From the NCBI GenBank assembly GCA_020402865.1, contig JADBYT010000026.1:5001-69000 (forward strand): a stretch of 64,000 nt of DNA. Reading direction: 5' to 3'. A model generated the notes under the pieces. The model did not search any database. It was not told the DNA's origin and saw only the letters and a program-made list of their open reading frames with translations. The first letter of the stretch is position 1. Each line of letters opens with the position of its first letter. Source of the stretch: Bacteroidota bacterium. Lineage in GTDB: Bacteria; Bacteroidota; Bacteroidia; Palsa-965. The position numbers and the translations under genes are program-made. This document shows, in pieces, positions 10,669 through 19,225 of this stretch.

Positions 10669-11658
10669 ATGAGCACTCACCGCAAACGTGTATTAATTAC
10701 CGGTGCCGCCGGTTTTCTGGGTTCGCACCTCTGCGACCGTTTCATTGCCGAAGGGTGTCATGTAATTGGCATGGACAACCTCATTACCGGCGATCTGAAA
10801 AACATCGAACATTTGTTTCATCTTGAACAATTTGAATTTTATCATCACGATGTTTCAAAGTTTGTACATGTCCCCGGTGAGCTCGATTACATATTACACT
10901 TTGCTTCTCCCGCAAGCCCGATCGACTATCTGAAAATACCAATTCAAACGCTCAAAGTAAGCTCGCTGGGCACACATAACCTGCTTGGTCTTGCGCGGGT
11001 GAAGAAAGCGCGAATTCTGGTGGCTTCTACTTCTGAGGTTTATGGCGATCCGATGGTGCATCCGCAAACCGAAGATTACTGGGGCAATGTAAACCCGATT
11101 GGCCCGCGCGGGGTATATGATGAAGCCAAGCGATTTATGGAAGCCATGACAATGGCTTATCACACCTATCACGGCTTGGAAACACGCATTGTCCGTATTT
11201 TCAATACTTACGGGCCCCGTATGCGTTTAAACGACGGACGTGTATTGCCGGCGTTTATCGGACAGGCGCTGCGCGGCGAAGACCTTACCATTTTTGGCGA
11301 CGGTACGCAAACCCGCTCGTTTTGCTATGTGGATGATCTGGTAGAAGGTATTTACCGCCTGCTGATGAGCGATTGTGCCGAACCGGTTAACGTGGGCAAT
11401 CCGCAGGAAATAACCATCAGCGACTTTGCCGAAGAGATCATTAAACTCACCGGGACTTCACAAAAAGTAGTCTATCATCCGCTACCTCAGGATGATCCGA
11501 AACAACGCCAGCCCGATATTACACGTGCCCGCAACCTGCTTGGCTGGGAACCCAAAGTGGACCGTGCAGAAGGCTTGCGCCGCACGTATGCCTATTTTAA
11601 AGGTCTCAGCCACGACGAACTTTACAAAAAAGATCACCGGCAATTTGATAAAAAGTGA
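10669..11658 (+). CDS. uxs: UDP-glucuronate decarboxylase (UDP-xylose synthase)
   Basis: A 329-residue extended SDR enzyme. It converts UDP-glucuronate to UDP-xylose with bound NAD+. Seen: [14 protein letters not shown] dinucleotide motif (residues 12-25), [10 protein letters not shown] with the catalytic Ser/Thr, and Tyr150/Lys154 in GVYDEAKRF. The [13 protein letters not shown] stretch is typical of UXS and distinguishes it from 4-epimerases. Its stop overlaps a GTG start of the next gene (GTGA), so translational coupling is possible. Confidence 0.9.
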   Translation: MSTHRKRVLITGAAGFLGSHLCDRFIAEGCHVIGMDNLITGDLKNIEHLFHLEQFEFYHHDVSKFVHVPGELDYILHFASPASPIDYLKIPIQTLKVSSLGTHNLLGLARVKKARILVASTSEVYGDPMVHPQTEDYWGNVNPIGPRGVYDEAKRFMEAMTMAYHTYHGLETRIVRIFNTYGPRMRLNDGRVLPAFIGQALRGEDLTIFGDGTQTRSFCYVDDLVEGIYRLLMSDCAEPVNVGNPQEITISDFAEEIIKLTGTSQKVVYHPLPQDDPKQRQPDITRARNLLGWEPKVDRAEGLRRTYAYFKGLSHDELYKKDHRQFDKK

Positions 11659-12041
11659 GCAGAGTACTTCTTACCGAAATGGCCGAAGTGACACTGCACG
11701 AGAATAATATTCTTCGGGTAAAACTTCTGGTGGACGATGAAATCACCTTAGACATGCTCAAGCGTTACAAGGCGCAGGTGTTCGAGTTTTTAGGCCCTGA
11801 TCTTCGTTGTGGTGTGTTGCTCGATACACGGGATGTTTCACTTTACAGAATAAAACCGGAAGTACTGGCTTATCAGTCGGATAATGAATTTTCGAAATTT
11901 CAGACCGGTATGGCAGTGATTGTCAATAATCGTGTGGTGAAACAACTTTTTGCAATGTACAACCTGATGTACAGGCCTACTGTAATTACTAAGGTTTTCC
12001 GTGACGAAGAAACCGCCATTGATTGGTTGACGAGTTTGTAA
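11655..12041 (+). CDS. Small STAS/SEC14-like domain protein, paralogue A of five
   Basis: 128 residues from a GTG that overlaps the uxs stop; an internal ATG at 11679 ([10 protein letters not shown]) would give 120 residues. Layout shared by the paralogues: a N-terminal strand pair ([14 protein letters not shown]), a central [10 protein letters not shown] segment, a hydrophobic [21 protein letters not shown] helix and a C-terminal [13 protein letters not shown]. This is the fold outline of STAS/SEC14-like domains, where the FTDEEKALEWL-type ending is common in Bacteroidota proteins of unknown function. No catalytic residues are seen. Cytoplasmic. Role unknown; it may bind a small molecule or protein partner. 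Confidence 0.6.
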   Translation: MSRVLLTEMAEVTLHENNILRVKLLVDDEITLDMLKRYKAQVFEFLGPDLRCGVLLDTRDVSLYRIKPEVLAYQSDNEFSKFQTGMAVIVNNRVVKQLFAMYNLMYRPTVITKVFRDEETAIDWLTSL

Positions 12042-12099
12042 TTCTGCATGTAATTAATTTTTCAAGGTATTTCAGTTGGGTTGATGTTCTTGTTTTCAT

Positions 12100-12107
12100 C
12101 ATCTTTG
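12100..12107 (+). promoter_or_regulatory. Candidate -7 element CATCTTTG for paralogue B
   Basis: One mismatch to TAnnTTTG; predicted leader to the ATG at 12135 is about 21 nt. It supports 12135 as the start rather than in-frame codons at 12081 or 12084. Confidence 0.35.
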
Positions 12108-12134
12108 TATGAAAATAAAAATCTCCCATTACCA

Positions 12135-12548
12135 ATGACTAATTCCGGGCATGCTGTTTTTCGAGCTGTTTTTGCTGATGTAAAGACAGAAGAGAACGGA
12201 TTGTTACATGTTCAGGTGAAATTTGAGGGTGAACTCACCAGAGAAATGCTGCTCGAACATAAACAGATTATTTTCGAGCGCACCCGTCACGTTATCGCTG
12301 CAGGCGAAAAACTAGGTGTGTTATTTGATGTCAGGCAGATTTCGGTGCTGAAAATTCCGCAAACGGTAATGAAAGAAAACGCCACAGAAGATCCGTTTCT
12401 TGAGCTACAGAAAGGGGTTGCTTTATTGGTAAATTCCAAACTTTTTCAGCAAATAGCTACTTTTTACATTCGCATTTACAGGCCTTCAGTGGCCACGCGT
12501 GTTTTTACCGATGAAGCAAATGCCCGTCAATGGTTACTGAACCTCTAA
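12135..12548 (+). CDS. Small STAS/SEC14-like domain protein, paralogue B of five
   Basis: 137 residues. It aligns with paralogue A across its length: ENGLLHVQVKFEGELTREML, GVLFDVRQISVLKIP, GVALLVNSKLFQQIATFYIR and RVFTDEANARQWLLNL. The GVLFDVRQI and RVFTDEA segments are the best conserved among the five. No signal peptide or catalytic motif. Starts at 12084 or 12135 are possible; 12135 is preferred because a promoter-like element lies between them. The gap to the previous gene is about 90 bases, so it may be transcribed on its own. Confidence 0.6.
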   Translation: MTNSGHAVFRAVFADVKTEENGLLHVQVKFEGELTREMLLEHKQIIFERTRHVIAAGEKLGVLFDVRQISVLKIPQTVMKENATEDPFLELQKGVALLVNSKLFQQIATFYIRIYRPSVATRVFTDEANARQWLLNL

Positions 12549-12687
12549 TCTTTCCTCCAATTTTCTTCAGTCCCTTTTTTGCAGCTTGTTTCCGGTCTGA
12601 ATGTCGTCCCGGCGTTCCCAGTGAAAATTTTATCGGTGGTTTTTGTTAGCTAATCGAAATAATACGCTCACCGGGGAGTTGCGGTTA

Positions 12688-12695
12688 TACTTTTG
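12688..12695 (+). promoter_or_regulatory. Promoter -7 element TACTTTTG for paralogue C
   Basis: Exact TAnnTTTG match, ten bases before the ATG at 12705; predicted leader is about 3 nt (12 nt if the ATG at 12714 is used). Confidence 0.55.
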
Positions 12696-12704
12696 CGCCA
12701 TAAA

Positions 12705-13121
12705 ATGTCCCCCATGATACCTAAGGTTACAATGAAAAGCATTGACATTCAGACAAAAGAGCATTCGGCAGGTACACTAGGGATTGTGTTGAATTTCGAC
12801 GAAGAACTAACACCGGATTTTGCCGAATTTTTGGGGCGGGAAGTGTCGGAGCGGGTAAGGCCGGCTTATTCCGGACTGCTGATCGAAACGGGCGATACAC
12901 TTTTTCTGACCATTGATAATGTGGTGGTTCAGAATCTGATTCACCAGCTTGCGTTGCAACAATTTACCCGTGGAGTAGCTGTGGTAAGCCAAAGCCGAAT
13001 CACCCGTCAATTGTTGAGCGGGGTTCTTTTACGGAGCATTACTCCCGTGCCGATCAGGGTTTTTTCAGACACGATTTCTGCATTTGACTGGCTTGAAAAC
13101 CGGACCCTACTCTTTCAATAG
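12705..13121 (+). CDS. Small STAS/SEC14-like domain protein, paralogue C of five (divergent)
   Basis: 138 residues. It has the same order of elements as paralogues A and B but is more divergent: LGIVLNFDEELTPDF, a central GLLIETGDTLFL, GVAVVSQSRITRQLL and IRVFSDTISAFDWLEN. Its own promoter lies directly upstream. The start could also be ATG 12714. No motif points to an enzyme. Similarity to its neighbours was judged by eye from these blocks, so the shared ancestry is an inference. Confidence 0.5.
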   Translation: MSPMIPKVTMKSIDIQTKEHSAGTLGIVLNFDEELTPDFAEFLGREVSERVRPAYSGLLIETGDTLFLTIDNVVVQNLIHQLALQQFTRGVAVVSQSRITRQLLSGVLLRSITPVPIRVFSDTISAFDWLENRTLLFQ

Positions 13122-13217
13122 TCGGTGCGTTCTTTGCGCTGGTCGATTGATAATTGTCAGCAATCGAACTGTATTGAAAACCGCAGGAAAAGGAATTGAA
13201 TTTGATAAGGGTAGGCA

Positions 13218-13592
13218 ATGAGGCGAAATCAACAAGCTAAGGATATACCCACATTTTATACAGATATGGCCGAAGTCAGTGTAACCGGTGGCATACTAAT
13301 GGTCAGAATACTGGATGAGCAGCCGGATAAAGAAGCCATTGTAAGGCATTGCCGCATATTAAACGGAAAGCTGAACGGGGTAAATTATCCGGCAATACTT
13401 GATTTGCGTTATCTTGAGAATATAGCTGATCTCAAAATCGATGATTTTCTTTGCTTTGAGAAAGCTGTTTCATCGGAAGTGATAATCTTGGTAAGGACAG
13501 CTGCAAAGGCGTCTGGATGTAGTATTTTCACGGTTTGTGAAAATGAAAGTGATGCCATTGGCAGGCTCCGAAAATCTGTGCAATTTGACTGA
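13218..13592 (+). CDS. Small STAS/SEC14-like domain protein, paralogue D of five (shortest)
   Basis: 124 residues. N-terminal TDMAEVSVTGGILMVRIL matches the [19 protein letters not shown] of paralogue A; the middle PAILDLRYLENIADL corresponds to the [14 protein letters not shown] block. The C-terminal part (VIILVRTAAKASGCS, NESDAIGRLRKSV) is shorter and lacks the FxD-E-A-WL ending of the others. A TGAATTTG element at 13197-13204 may be its promoter (leader about 7 nt). Paralogue E follows after 3 bases, so D and E are likely one transcript. Confidence 0.5.
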   Translation: MRRNQQAKDIPTFYTDMAEVSVTGGILMVRILDEQPDKEAIVRHCRILNGKLNGVNYPAILDLRYLENIADLKIDDFLCFEKAVSSEVIILVRTAAKASGCSIFTVCENESDAIGRLRKSVQFD

Positions 13593-13595
13593 ACT

Positions 13596-14018
13596 ATGCA
13601 GGAACTGATTTACAATGAGCACGCATTTGTTGTGAAGGGTAGTTATTCATCGCTGATGGCTAATGTAACCTGCTATGAAAACCGGCTGTTGCATGTAAAA
13701 GTGGTGCTTGATGCGGAGCTTACGCTGGATATTATTAAGGCACATAATCAGATGTCTGTTGAGTATCTGGGAGAATGCGTTTTTGATGTGTTGTTTGATA
13801 TACAGGATGTTTCGTTGTTCAGGGTGCCCAATAAGGTGTTGCGCTACTGGGCCGAGCCCAATGAATACAGCCAATACGTGGGTAAAATGGCGATATTGGT
13901 AAAAAGCAAACCACATATGCAGCTGGCTAATTTTTACATCCGTTTTTTCAGGCCGGTGAACCCGAGTCGTTTTTTTACTGAAAAGGACAAAGCACTGAGC
14001 TGGATTTATGGCGGTTAA
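13596..14018 (+). CDS. Small STAS/SEC14-like domain protein, paralogue E of five
   Basis: 140 residues, closest to paralogue A: SLMANVTCYENRLLHVKVV, AELTLDIIKAHNQ, DVLFDIQDVSLFRVPNKVL, KMAILVKSKPHMQLANFYIR and RFFTEKDKALSWIYGG. About 25 extra residues precede the domain (the start could be internal ATG 13656). It lies 3 bases after paralogue D and 52 bases before wbpD, which has its own promoter. Confidence 0.6.
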   Translation: MQELIYNEHAFVVKGSYSSLMANVTCYENRLLHVKVVLDAELTLDIIKAHNQMSVEYLGECVFDVLFDIQDVSLFRVPNKVLRYWAEPNEYSQYVGKMAILVKSKPHMQLANFYIRFFRPVNPSRFFTEKDKALSWIYGG

Positions 14019-14045
14019 ATAGCATTCTTTTGTGCTGAAAACGCC

Positions 14046-14053
14046 TATCTTTG
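14046..14053 (+). promoter_or_regulatory. Promoter -7 element TATCTTTG for wbpD
   Basis: Exact TAnnTTTG match; predicted leader to the ATG at 14071 is about 11 nt. It starts the second half of the sugar cluster (wbpD-wbpB-wbpA-rfbB) independently of the small-gene array. Confidence 0.65.
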
Positions 14054-14070
14054 AACCTCTTTGGTAAACT

Positions 14071-14658
14071 ATGGAAAAAGAATGGTATGCCCACCCCACA
14101 GCCGTTATTGATGAAGGTTGTGTAATTGGCAAGGGATCCAAAATCTGGCATTTCTCGCATCTTATGCCCGGCTGTGTGCTGGGCGAAAACTGCAACATCG
14201 GACAGAACGTGGTGATTTCGCCTGAAGTAATTCTGGGGCGGAATGTGAAAGTGCAGAACAACGTTTCCATTTACACGGGTGTAAGCTGTGATGATGATGT
14301 GTTTTTGGGCCCTTCGTGCGTTTTCACCAATGTGGTTAATCCGCGCAGTGCAGTTAACCGCCGCGGACAGTATTCGAAAACCCACGTGGGGCGCGGCGCC
14401 AGTATCGGGGCTAATGCCACGATTGTGTGCGGCCATGATATCGGCGAGTTTGCTTTTATCGGCGCAGGTGCGGTAGTTACCAAAACTGTTCCGGCTTATG
14501 CGCTGGTAGTGGGTAACCCTGCACGGCAAATGGGCTGGATGAGCGAATATGGCCACCGCCTTGAATTTAACACCGAGGGGATTGCTGTTTGTCCGGAAAG
14601 CGATGAACCGTACAAACTCGAAAACGGCGCCGTGCGCAAACTGGGAAAAGCCTTATGA
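14071..14658 (+). CDS. wbpD: UDP-3-amino sugar N-acetyltransferase (WbpD/WlbB-like)
   Basis: 195 residues, left-handed beta-helix acyltransferase. Many hexapeptide turns are seen (AVIDEGCVIGKGSKIWHFSH, VLGENCNIGQNVVI, ASIGANATIVCGHDIGEFA), followed by GAVVTKTVPAYALVVGNPA. Family knowledge: WbpD/WlbB acetylates the 3-amino group to give UDP-2,3-diacetamido-2,3-dideoxyglucuronate using acetyl-CoA. The IWHFSHL segment early in the protein is characteristic of this group. Its stop overlaps the ATG of the next gene (ATGA), so the two are coupled. Confidence 0.88.
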   Translation: MEKEWYAHPTAVIDEGCVIGKGSKIWHFSHLMPGCVLGENCNIGQNVVISPEVILGRNVKVQNNVSIYTGVSCDDDVFLGPSCVFTNVVNPRSAVNRRGQYSKTHVGRGASIGANATIVCGHDIGEFAFIGAGAVVTKTVPAYALVVGNPARQMGWMSEYGHRLEFNTEGIAVCPESDEPYKLENGAVRKLGKAL

Positions 14659-15683
14659 GTGAACCAATAAAATTTGCCGTAGTAGGCCAGGGGCATATCG
14701 GAAAACGCCATGCCGAAATGGTGCGCCGAAATCCTGATACCCGCCTGGTGGCCGTGTGCGATGTAATGCCGAAAGAACAACTGGGGCTTGCCGGCATTGA
14801 AGAACCCTGCTATCAGTCGATAGACGATTTGCTTGCCGCACATCCCGATGTGGAAGTTGTGAACGTGTGTACACCCAATGGTTTGCATTCCTCACATGCA
14901 CTCAAAGCACTTTCGGCCGGCCGCCATGTAGTGGTGGAAAAACCAATGGCGCTGTCGCGCCGCGACTGTGAGCAGATCATTCACACTGCGCTCGACAAGC
15001 ATAAACAGGTTTTCTGCGTGATGCAAAACCGGTATTCGCCACCATCCGTGTGGATGAAAGACGTGGTGGAAAACAAGATTATTGGTGATGTGTATATGGT
15101 GCAGCTAAACTGCTACTGGAACCGCGATGCCCGCTATTACAAAGCCGGCTCATGGAAAGGCAAGCAGGATCTTGACGGCGGCACCCTGTTTACACAGTTC
15201 TCGCATTGGATTGATTTGCTCTACTGGCTTTTCGGCGATATCGACAATATACAGGCCCGCTTTGCCGATTTCAATCATGCCGGGCTTACCGAGTTTGAAG
15301 ATTCGGGTTTTGTAAGTTTCCGTTTCGTAAACGGCGGTATGGGCTGCATCAACTTTTCTACTGCGGTTTGGGACACCAACCTCGAAAGCAGTATTACTGT
15401 GGTAGGCAGCAAAGGCAGTGTAAAAGTAGGCGGTCAGTATATGGATAAAGTAGAATACTGCCATATTGATGGCTATACATTGCCCGAACTCGCGCCCACC
15501 AATCCGGCCAACGACTACGGGTCATACAAGGGCTCTGCCAACAACCACCATTACGTAATTCAGAATGTGGTTGATGCGCTTCGCGGGAAAACGTCTATTA
15601 CTACCAATGCACTCGAAGGCCTTAAAGTGGTAGATATGATAGAACGCATTTATGCCCTGCGCGGGACCGACCGTAAATCCTGA
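14655..15683 (+). CDS. wbpB: Gfo/Idh/MocA-family oxidoreductase (WbpB/WlbA-like)
   Basis: 342 residues. N-terminal Rossmann fold (FAVVGQGHIGKRHAEMVRR, CTPNGLHSSHALKAL) with the family EKP motif in VVEKPMALSRRDCEQI, and a C-terminal alpha/beta domain (DLDGGTLFTQFSHWIDLLYWLFG). WbpB/WlbA oxidises the 3-hydroxyl of UDP-GlcNAcA to the keto intermediate used by WbpE, recycling NAD with 2-oxoglutarate. Overlap with wbpD and a 5-base gap to wbpA show an operon. Substrate assignment rests on these neighbours. Confidence 0.87.
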   Translation: MSEPIKFAVVGQGHIGKRHAEMVRRNPDTRLVAVCDVMPKEQLGLAGIEEPCYQSIDDLLAAHPDVEVVNVCTPNGLHSSHALKALSAGRHVVVEKPMALSRRDCEQIIHTALDKHKQVFCVMQNRYSPPSVWMKDVVENKIIGDVYMVQLNCYWNRDARYYKAGSWKGKQDLDGGTLFTQFSHWIDLLYWLFGDIDNIQARFADFNHAGLTEFEDSGFVSFRFVNGGMGCINFSTAVWDTNLESSITVVGSKGSVKVGGQYMDKVEYCHIDGYTLPELAPTNPANDYGSYKGSANNHHYVIQNVVDALRGKTSITTNALEGLKVVDMIERIYALRGTDRKS

Positions 15684-15688
15684 TTTTA

Positions 15689-16993
15689 ATGAGCAACACC
15701 ATGAGCATTTATAACGATATTCTGAATAAAAAAGCCAAAGTAGCCGTAATTGGTCTTGGTTATGTGGGCCTTCCCATTGCCCTTGCTTTTGCGCGTAAGG
15801 TAAAAGTGATCGGCTTCGACATTAACGCCTCACGTGTGGCGATGATGAAGAAGGGCGTTGATCCCAGCAATGAACTTGCCAAAGAAGATTTCAAAGGCTG
15901 TGACATAGAGTTTACTGCCTCGCCCGATAAACTGCGGGAAGCACAGTTTTTTATCATTGCTGTGCCCACGCCTATTGACGAACACAATCTTCCCGACCTC
16001 AAGCCGCTCATCGGAGCTTCAAACACGGTTGGTAAAGTGCTCAAGAAAGGTGATTATGTAGTGTATGAGTCCACGGTTTATCCAGGATGTACTGAGGAAG
16101 ACTGTATTCCGATTCTTGAACGTGAATCGAAGCTGAAATTCAAAACGGATTTCAAAGTGGGTTACTCGCCTGAGCGTATTAATCCGGGCGATAAAGAGCA
16201 TACCATTACCAAAATTCTTAAAGTGGTATCGGGTTGTGACAAGGAAAGCCTTGATAATATTGCAAAGGTTTACGAAATTATTGTAGAGCCGGGTACACAC
16301 CGTGCTCCCAGTATCAAAGCTGCTGAGGCCGCCAAGATTATTGAGAACACCCAGCGCGACGTGAATATTGCACTGATGAATGAGCTCTCGATTATTTTCG
16401 GGCGTATGGGGATTAATACGTATGATGTACTTGAAGCCGCCGGCACCAAGTGGAACTTTCTGAAATTTTCGCCCGGGCTTGTGGGCGGGCATTGTATAGG
16501 AGTGGATCCTTACTACCTCACATACAAAGCGGAAGCGCTGGGCTATCATGCCCGTGTAATTAATTCGGGACGATATGTAAACGACTCGATGGGTTACTAT
16601 GTGGCCAAGAACACGGTTAAAAAAATTATTGCAGCCGGTAAAAATATTTCAAAGTCGAAAGTGCTTGTAATGGGCGCCACGTTTAAGGAAGACGTGAGCG
16701 ACATCCGCAATTCGAAAGTGGCTGATATTGTAAAAGAGCTTAAATCGTTTGGGGTAACCGTACATGTGGCCGATCCTCATGCCGATAGTGAAGAATTGAA
16801 ACATGAATACGGTTTCGGACTGAACAAAACCGGCAAAGGCTACGATGGCGTTATTCTGGCAGTAAGTCATAAGGAGTATAAAAACCTTGATGAAAAGTAT
16901 TTTGCATCACTGCTTTCGCCCAAAGGGGTTGTGGTAGATGTGAAAGGTATGCTGCGCGGGAAAATCCGCAAACTCAATTACTGGAGCTTGTAA
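15689..16993 (+). CDS. wbpA: UDP-N-acetylglucosamine 6-dehydrogenase-like nucleotide-sugar dehydrogenase (WbpA/TviB type)
   Basis: 434 residues. Rossmann motif VIGLGYVGLPIALAFA, PTPIDEHNLPDL, STVYPGCTEE, and the catalytic Cys269 in GLVGGHCIGVDPYYL, the form typical of TviB/WbpA-type dehydrogenases acting on UDP-HexNAc. It differs from the window's ugd (GYGGSCFPKD), so the two dehydrogenases should have different substrates. Likely product is UDP-GlcNAcA, the entry of the diacetamido-glucuronate route completed by wbpB, wbpE and wbpD. UDP-GalNAc is an alternative substrate. Confidence 0.88.
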   Translation: MSNTMSIYNDILNKKAKVAVIGLGYVGLPIALAFARKVKVIGFDINASRVAMMKKGVDPSNELAKEDFKGCDIEFTASPDKLREAQFFIIAVPTPIDEHNLPDLKPLIGASNTVGKVLKKGDYVVYESTVYPGCTEEDCIPILERESKLKFKTDFKVGYSPERINPGDKEHTITKILKVVSGCDKESLDNIAKVYEIIVEPGTHRAPSIKAAEAAKIIENTQRDVNIALMNELSIIFGRMGINTYDVLEAAGTKWNFLKFSPGLVGGHCIGVDPYYLTYKAEALGYHARVINSGRYVNDSMGYYVAKNTVKKIIAAGKNISKSKVLVMGATFKEDVSDIRNSKVADIVKELKSFGVTVHVADPHADSEELKHEYGFGLNKTGKGYDGVILAVSHKEYKNLDEKYFASLLSPKGVVVDVKGMLRGKIRKLNYWSL

Positions 16994-17012
16994 CAAAAAA
17001 TAAGTCACGGAA

Positions 17013-18065
17013 ATGAAAAACGTACTTGTTACCGGAGGAGCCGGATTTATCGGGTCGCATGTAGTTAGAAGGCTGGCGAATGCCTATCCTGATTATCATA
17101 TTGTAAATCTGGATAAACTCACTTATGCCGGAAACCTTGCCAACCTGAAAGATGTGGAAGGCCGCACAAACTACACCTTTGTGCGTGGCGATATTGTTGA
17201 CGGTGCTTTTGTGCAGGAATTATTTGCCAAGTACGATTTCAGTTTTGTGGTTCACCTTGCGGCTGAGTCGCATGTGGACCGGTCAATCTCAAACCCCATT
17301 GAGTTTGTAATGACCAATGTGGTAGGTACGGTTAATTTGCTGAATGCGGCCAAACATCACTGGCAGGGCAATTACGAAGGCCGCCGGTTCTATCATGTTT
17401 CTACCGATGAGGTGTACGGCTCGCTTGGCGATACCGGTATGTTTACCGAAGAAACCCGCTACGACCCGCACAGTCCTTATTCGGCATCCAAAGCAAGCTC
17501 CGATCATTTCGTGCGTGCTTATCACGATACCTATCAGCTTCCGGTGGTGCTTTCAAATTGCTCCAACAATTACGGCTCACATCATTTCCCCGAAAAACTC
17601 ATTCCGCTTGCCATTCACAATATTGTAAACCGCCGGCCCATTCCGGTTTACGGCACCGGCGAAAATGTGCGCGACTGGCTTTGGGTTGAAGATCATGCCC
17701 GCGCCATTGACGTAATTCTGCACAAAGGTAAACTGGGCGAAACCTACAACATTGGCGGCCACAATGAGTGGAAGAATATTGATCTGATACGTTTGCTTTG
17801 CAGTTTGCTTGATAAGAAACTCAACCGCAAAGAAGGCGAATCGGCCAGTCTGATTACGTTTGTAAAAGACCGTGCCGGGCATGATATGCGATATGCTATT
17901 GACGCGTCGAAACTGAAAGACGAACTTGGCTGGGTGCCCAGCGTAACGTTTGAAGAAGGCCTCGATAAAACGGTTGACTGGTATCTTGCCAATCACGATT
18001 GGTTGCAAAATGTGACCTCGGGCGATTACATGAATTACTATGAGCAGCAGTATGTAAAGCGTTAA
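17013..18065 (+). CDS. rfbB: dTDP-glucose 4,6-dehydratase
   Basis: 350 residues, extended SDR. GGAGFIGSHVVRRL nucleotide motif, HLAAESHVDRS, catalytic triad-type residues Thr131-Asp132-Glu133 in VSTDEVYGSLG and Tyr156/Lys160 in YSASKASSDH, NNYGSHHFPEKLIP. It makes dTDP-4-keto-6-deoxyglucose, precursor of rhamnose and other deoxysugars. It lies 19 bases after wbpA and ends the operon before a strong terminator. The partners rfbA, rfbC and rfbD are not in this window. Confidence 0.93.
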   Translation: MKNVLVTGGAGFIGSHVVRRLANAYPDYHIVNLDKLTYAGNLANLKDVEGRTNYTFVRGDIVDGAFVQELFAKYDFSFVVHLAAESHVDRSISNPIEFVMTNVVGTVNLLNAAKHHWQGNYEGRRFYHVSTDEVYGSLGDTGMFTEETRYDPHSPYSASKASSDHFVRAYHDTYQLPVVLSNCSNNYGSHHFPEKLIPLAIHNIVNRRPIPVYGTGENVRDWLWVEDHARAIDVILHKGKLGETYNIGGHNEWKNIDLIRLLCSLLDKKLNRKEGESASLITFVKDRAGHDMRYAIDASKLKDELGWVPSVTFEEGLDKTVDWYLANHDWLQNVTSGDYMNYYEQQYVKR

Positions 18066-18082
18066 ACGTTTCGTACTACATG

Positions 18083-18120
18083 AAAAGCGACAACAGGTGA
18101 ATTCCTGTTGTCGCTTTTTA
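18083..18120. terminator. Bidirectional terminator after rfbB
   Basis: Perfect 15-bp stem (AAAAGCGACAACAGG with CCTGTTGTCGCTTTT), 6-base loop, followed by T's. It serves rfbB (+) and the YceI lipoprotein gene (-). Confidence 0.92.
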
Positions 18121-18126
18121 TTTTGG

Positions 18127-19185
18127 TTATTTCGAGCTGGCCGAAAGTATAAACTGAATTTTCATTTCGTTTTTAATGGCCTGGTCGCCGAGGCCGCTGA
18201 AGAAGGAGGATGAATTGTATTTCACACCCCATCTGGTACGGTCTATGATAACTACGGCGAGTAGTTGGGTAAGCCCCGGATAGTTCATTACGCGGGCATT
18301 AAATGTAATCGGCTGTGTATTTCCGCAGAGCGTGAGGTTTCCGCTAAGCCGGCAGGAATCATTGTTTAATGCTTCAGATTGGCTGAGTACGAAGCGGGCT
18401 TCGGGAAATTTTCCGGTATTGAAAAAGTCGGGGCTTTTGAGGTGGCTGAGCAGGTCGGTGTTGGAGTGATTCATTGCCTGCATATTCATCACGAGTTCGC
18501 CTTTTACGGGCAGGTTGCCGTTGAAGCTGCACCAGCCGCTTTTTACAGGTAAGCTGCCCGTGAGGCTGTAGTCGCCCACTTCGCCGTAGCCGGTCCAGAT
18601 GGCGGTGCTTTTGGCGGGATCGAAAGAGCTCGCGGCAGTGTCGTTTGCCCCGGCGGGTGCAAGTGTGGCTTCGGTTTCGATAAGTGCGGTGCCCTTGTAA
18701 CGTTTGCCGTTTTGATCTTCGGCAATGTAGAACCACAAGGCATCGCCGCCGGTTAACACTTCCTGCCGGCGCCAGCTGGCCGGGTCAATGTAGGTAACGC
18801 CGGCTTTGAGTATGGCACCGGGGCAGTTGTAGGTTTTGGCAAATTCGTCGGGCGTCATGGTGATGCGCAGGTACCAGCCTTCATCGGTATATACATAGCT
18901 GCCATACTCAATGAGTTTGAGGTCGCCTGCAACGGCTGTAACGGAGGTGTTGTGTTTCCAGATATACATGCCGTTTTCGAACACCGCCGGCGTGGGATTC
19001 GGATCATGTCCGCCGATAAGGCCAACCGGCAGGCCGCGAAGTTTTTTGGGGAGGAGCCGGTTTGGTTCGGTATCGGTGGTGTCGATGCCGGGATTTTTGG
19101 CTGTGGTTTTTGGTTGGAGACTATCGCCGCAGGCATTAAAAAGCAGTGAGGCAAAAAGCAGGGCGGAGGAGAAAATGAGTTTCAT
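18127..19185 (-). CDS. YceI-domain lipoprotein
   Basis: 352 residues. Lipoprotein signal with lipobox LFNAC (Cys19) followed by GDS. Residues of about 190 to the end form a YceI-like lipocalin-type beta-barrel (GDYSLTGSLPVKSG, TGKFPEARFVLSQ, LTLCGNTQPITFNA, DRTRWGVKYNSSSFFSGLGD). YceI domains bind polyisoprenoid or other amphiphilic molecules. Residues 45-185 are a separate unrecognised domain (GGHDPNPTPAVFENGMYIWK). It is probably anchored in a membrane facing the periplasm. A CACCTTTG promoter-like element lies at 19218-19225. Confidence 0.8.
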   Translation of the reverse strand: MKLIFSSALLFASLLFNACGDSLQPKTTAKNPGIDTTDTEPNRLLPKKLRGLPVGLIGGHDPNPTPAVFENGMYIWKHNTSVTAVAGDLKLIEYGSYVYTDEGWYLRITMTPDEFAKTYNCPGAILKAGVTYIDPASWRRQEVLTGGDALWFYIAEDQNGKRYKGTALIETEATLAPAGANDTAASSFDPAKSTAIWTGYGEVGDYSLTGSLPVKSGWCSFNGNLPVKGELVMNMQAMNHSNTDLLSHLKSPDFFNTGKFPEARFVLSQSEALNNDSCRLSGNLTLCGNTQPITFNARVMNYPGLTQLLAVVIIDRTRWGVKYNSSSFFSGLGDQAIKNEMKIQFILSASSK

Positions 19186-19217
19186 TTCGGTTGCTGATTT
19201 AGGGTGAATGACCGTGG

Positions 19218-19225
19218 CAAAGGTG
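19218..19225 (-). promoter_or_regulatory. Candidate -7 element CACCTTTG (minus strand)
   Basis: One mismatch to TAnnTTTG; predicted leader to the ATG at 19185 is about 26 nt. Confidence 0.35.
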
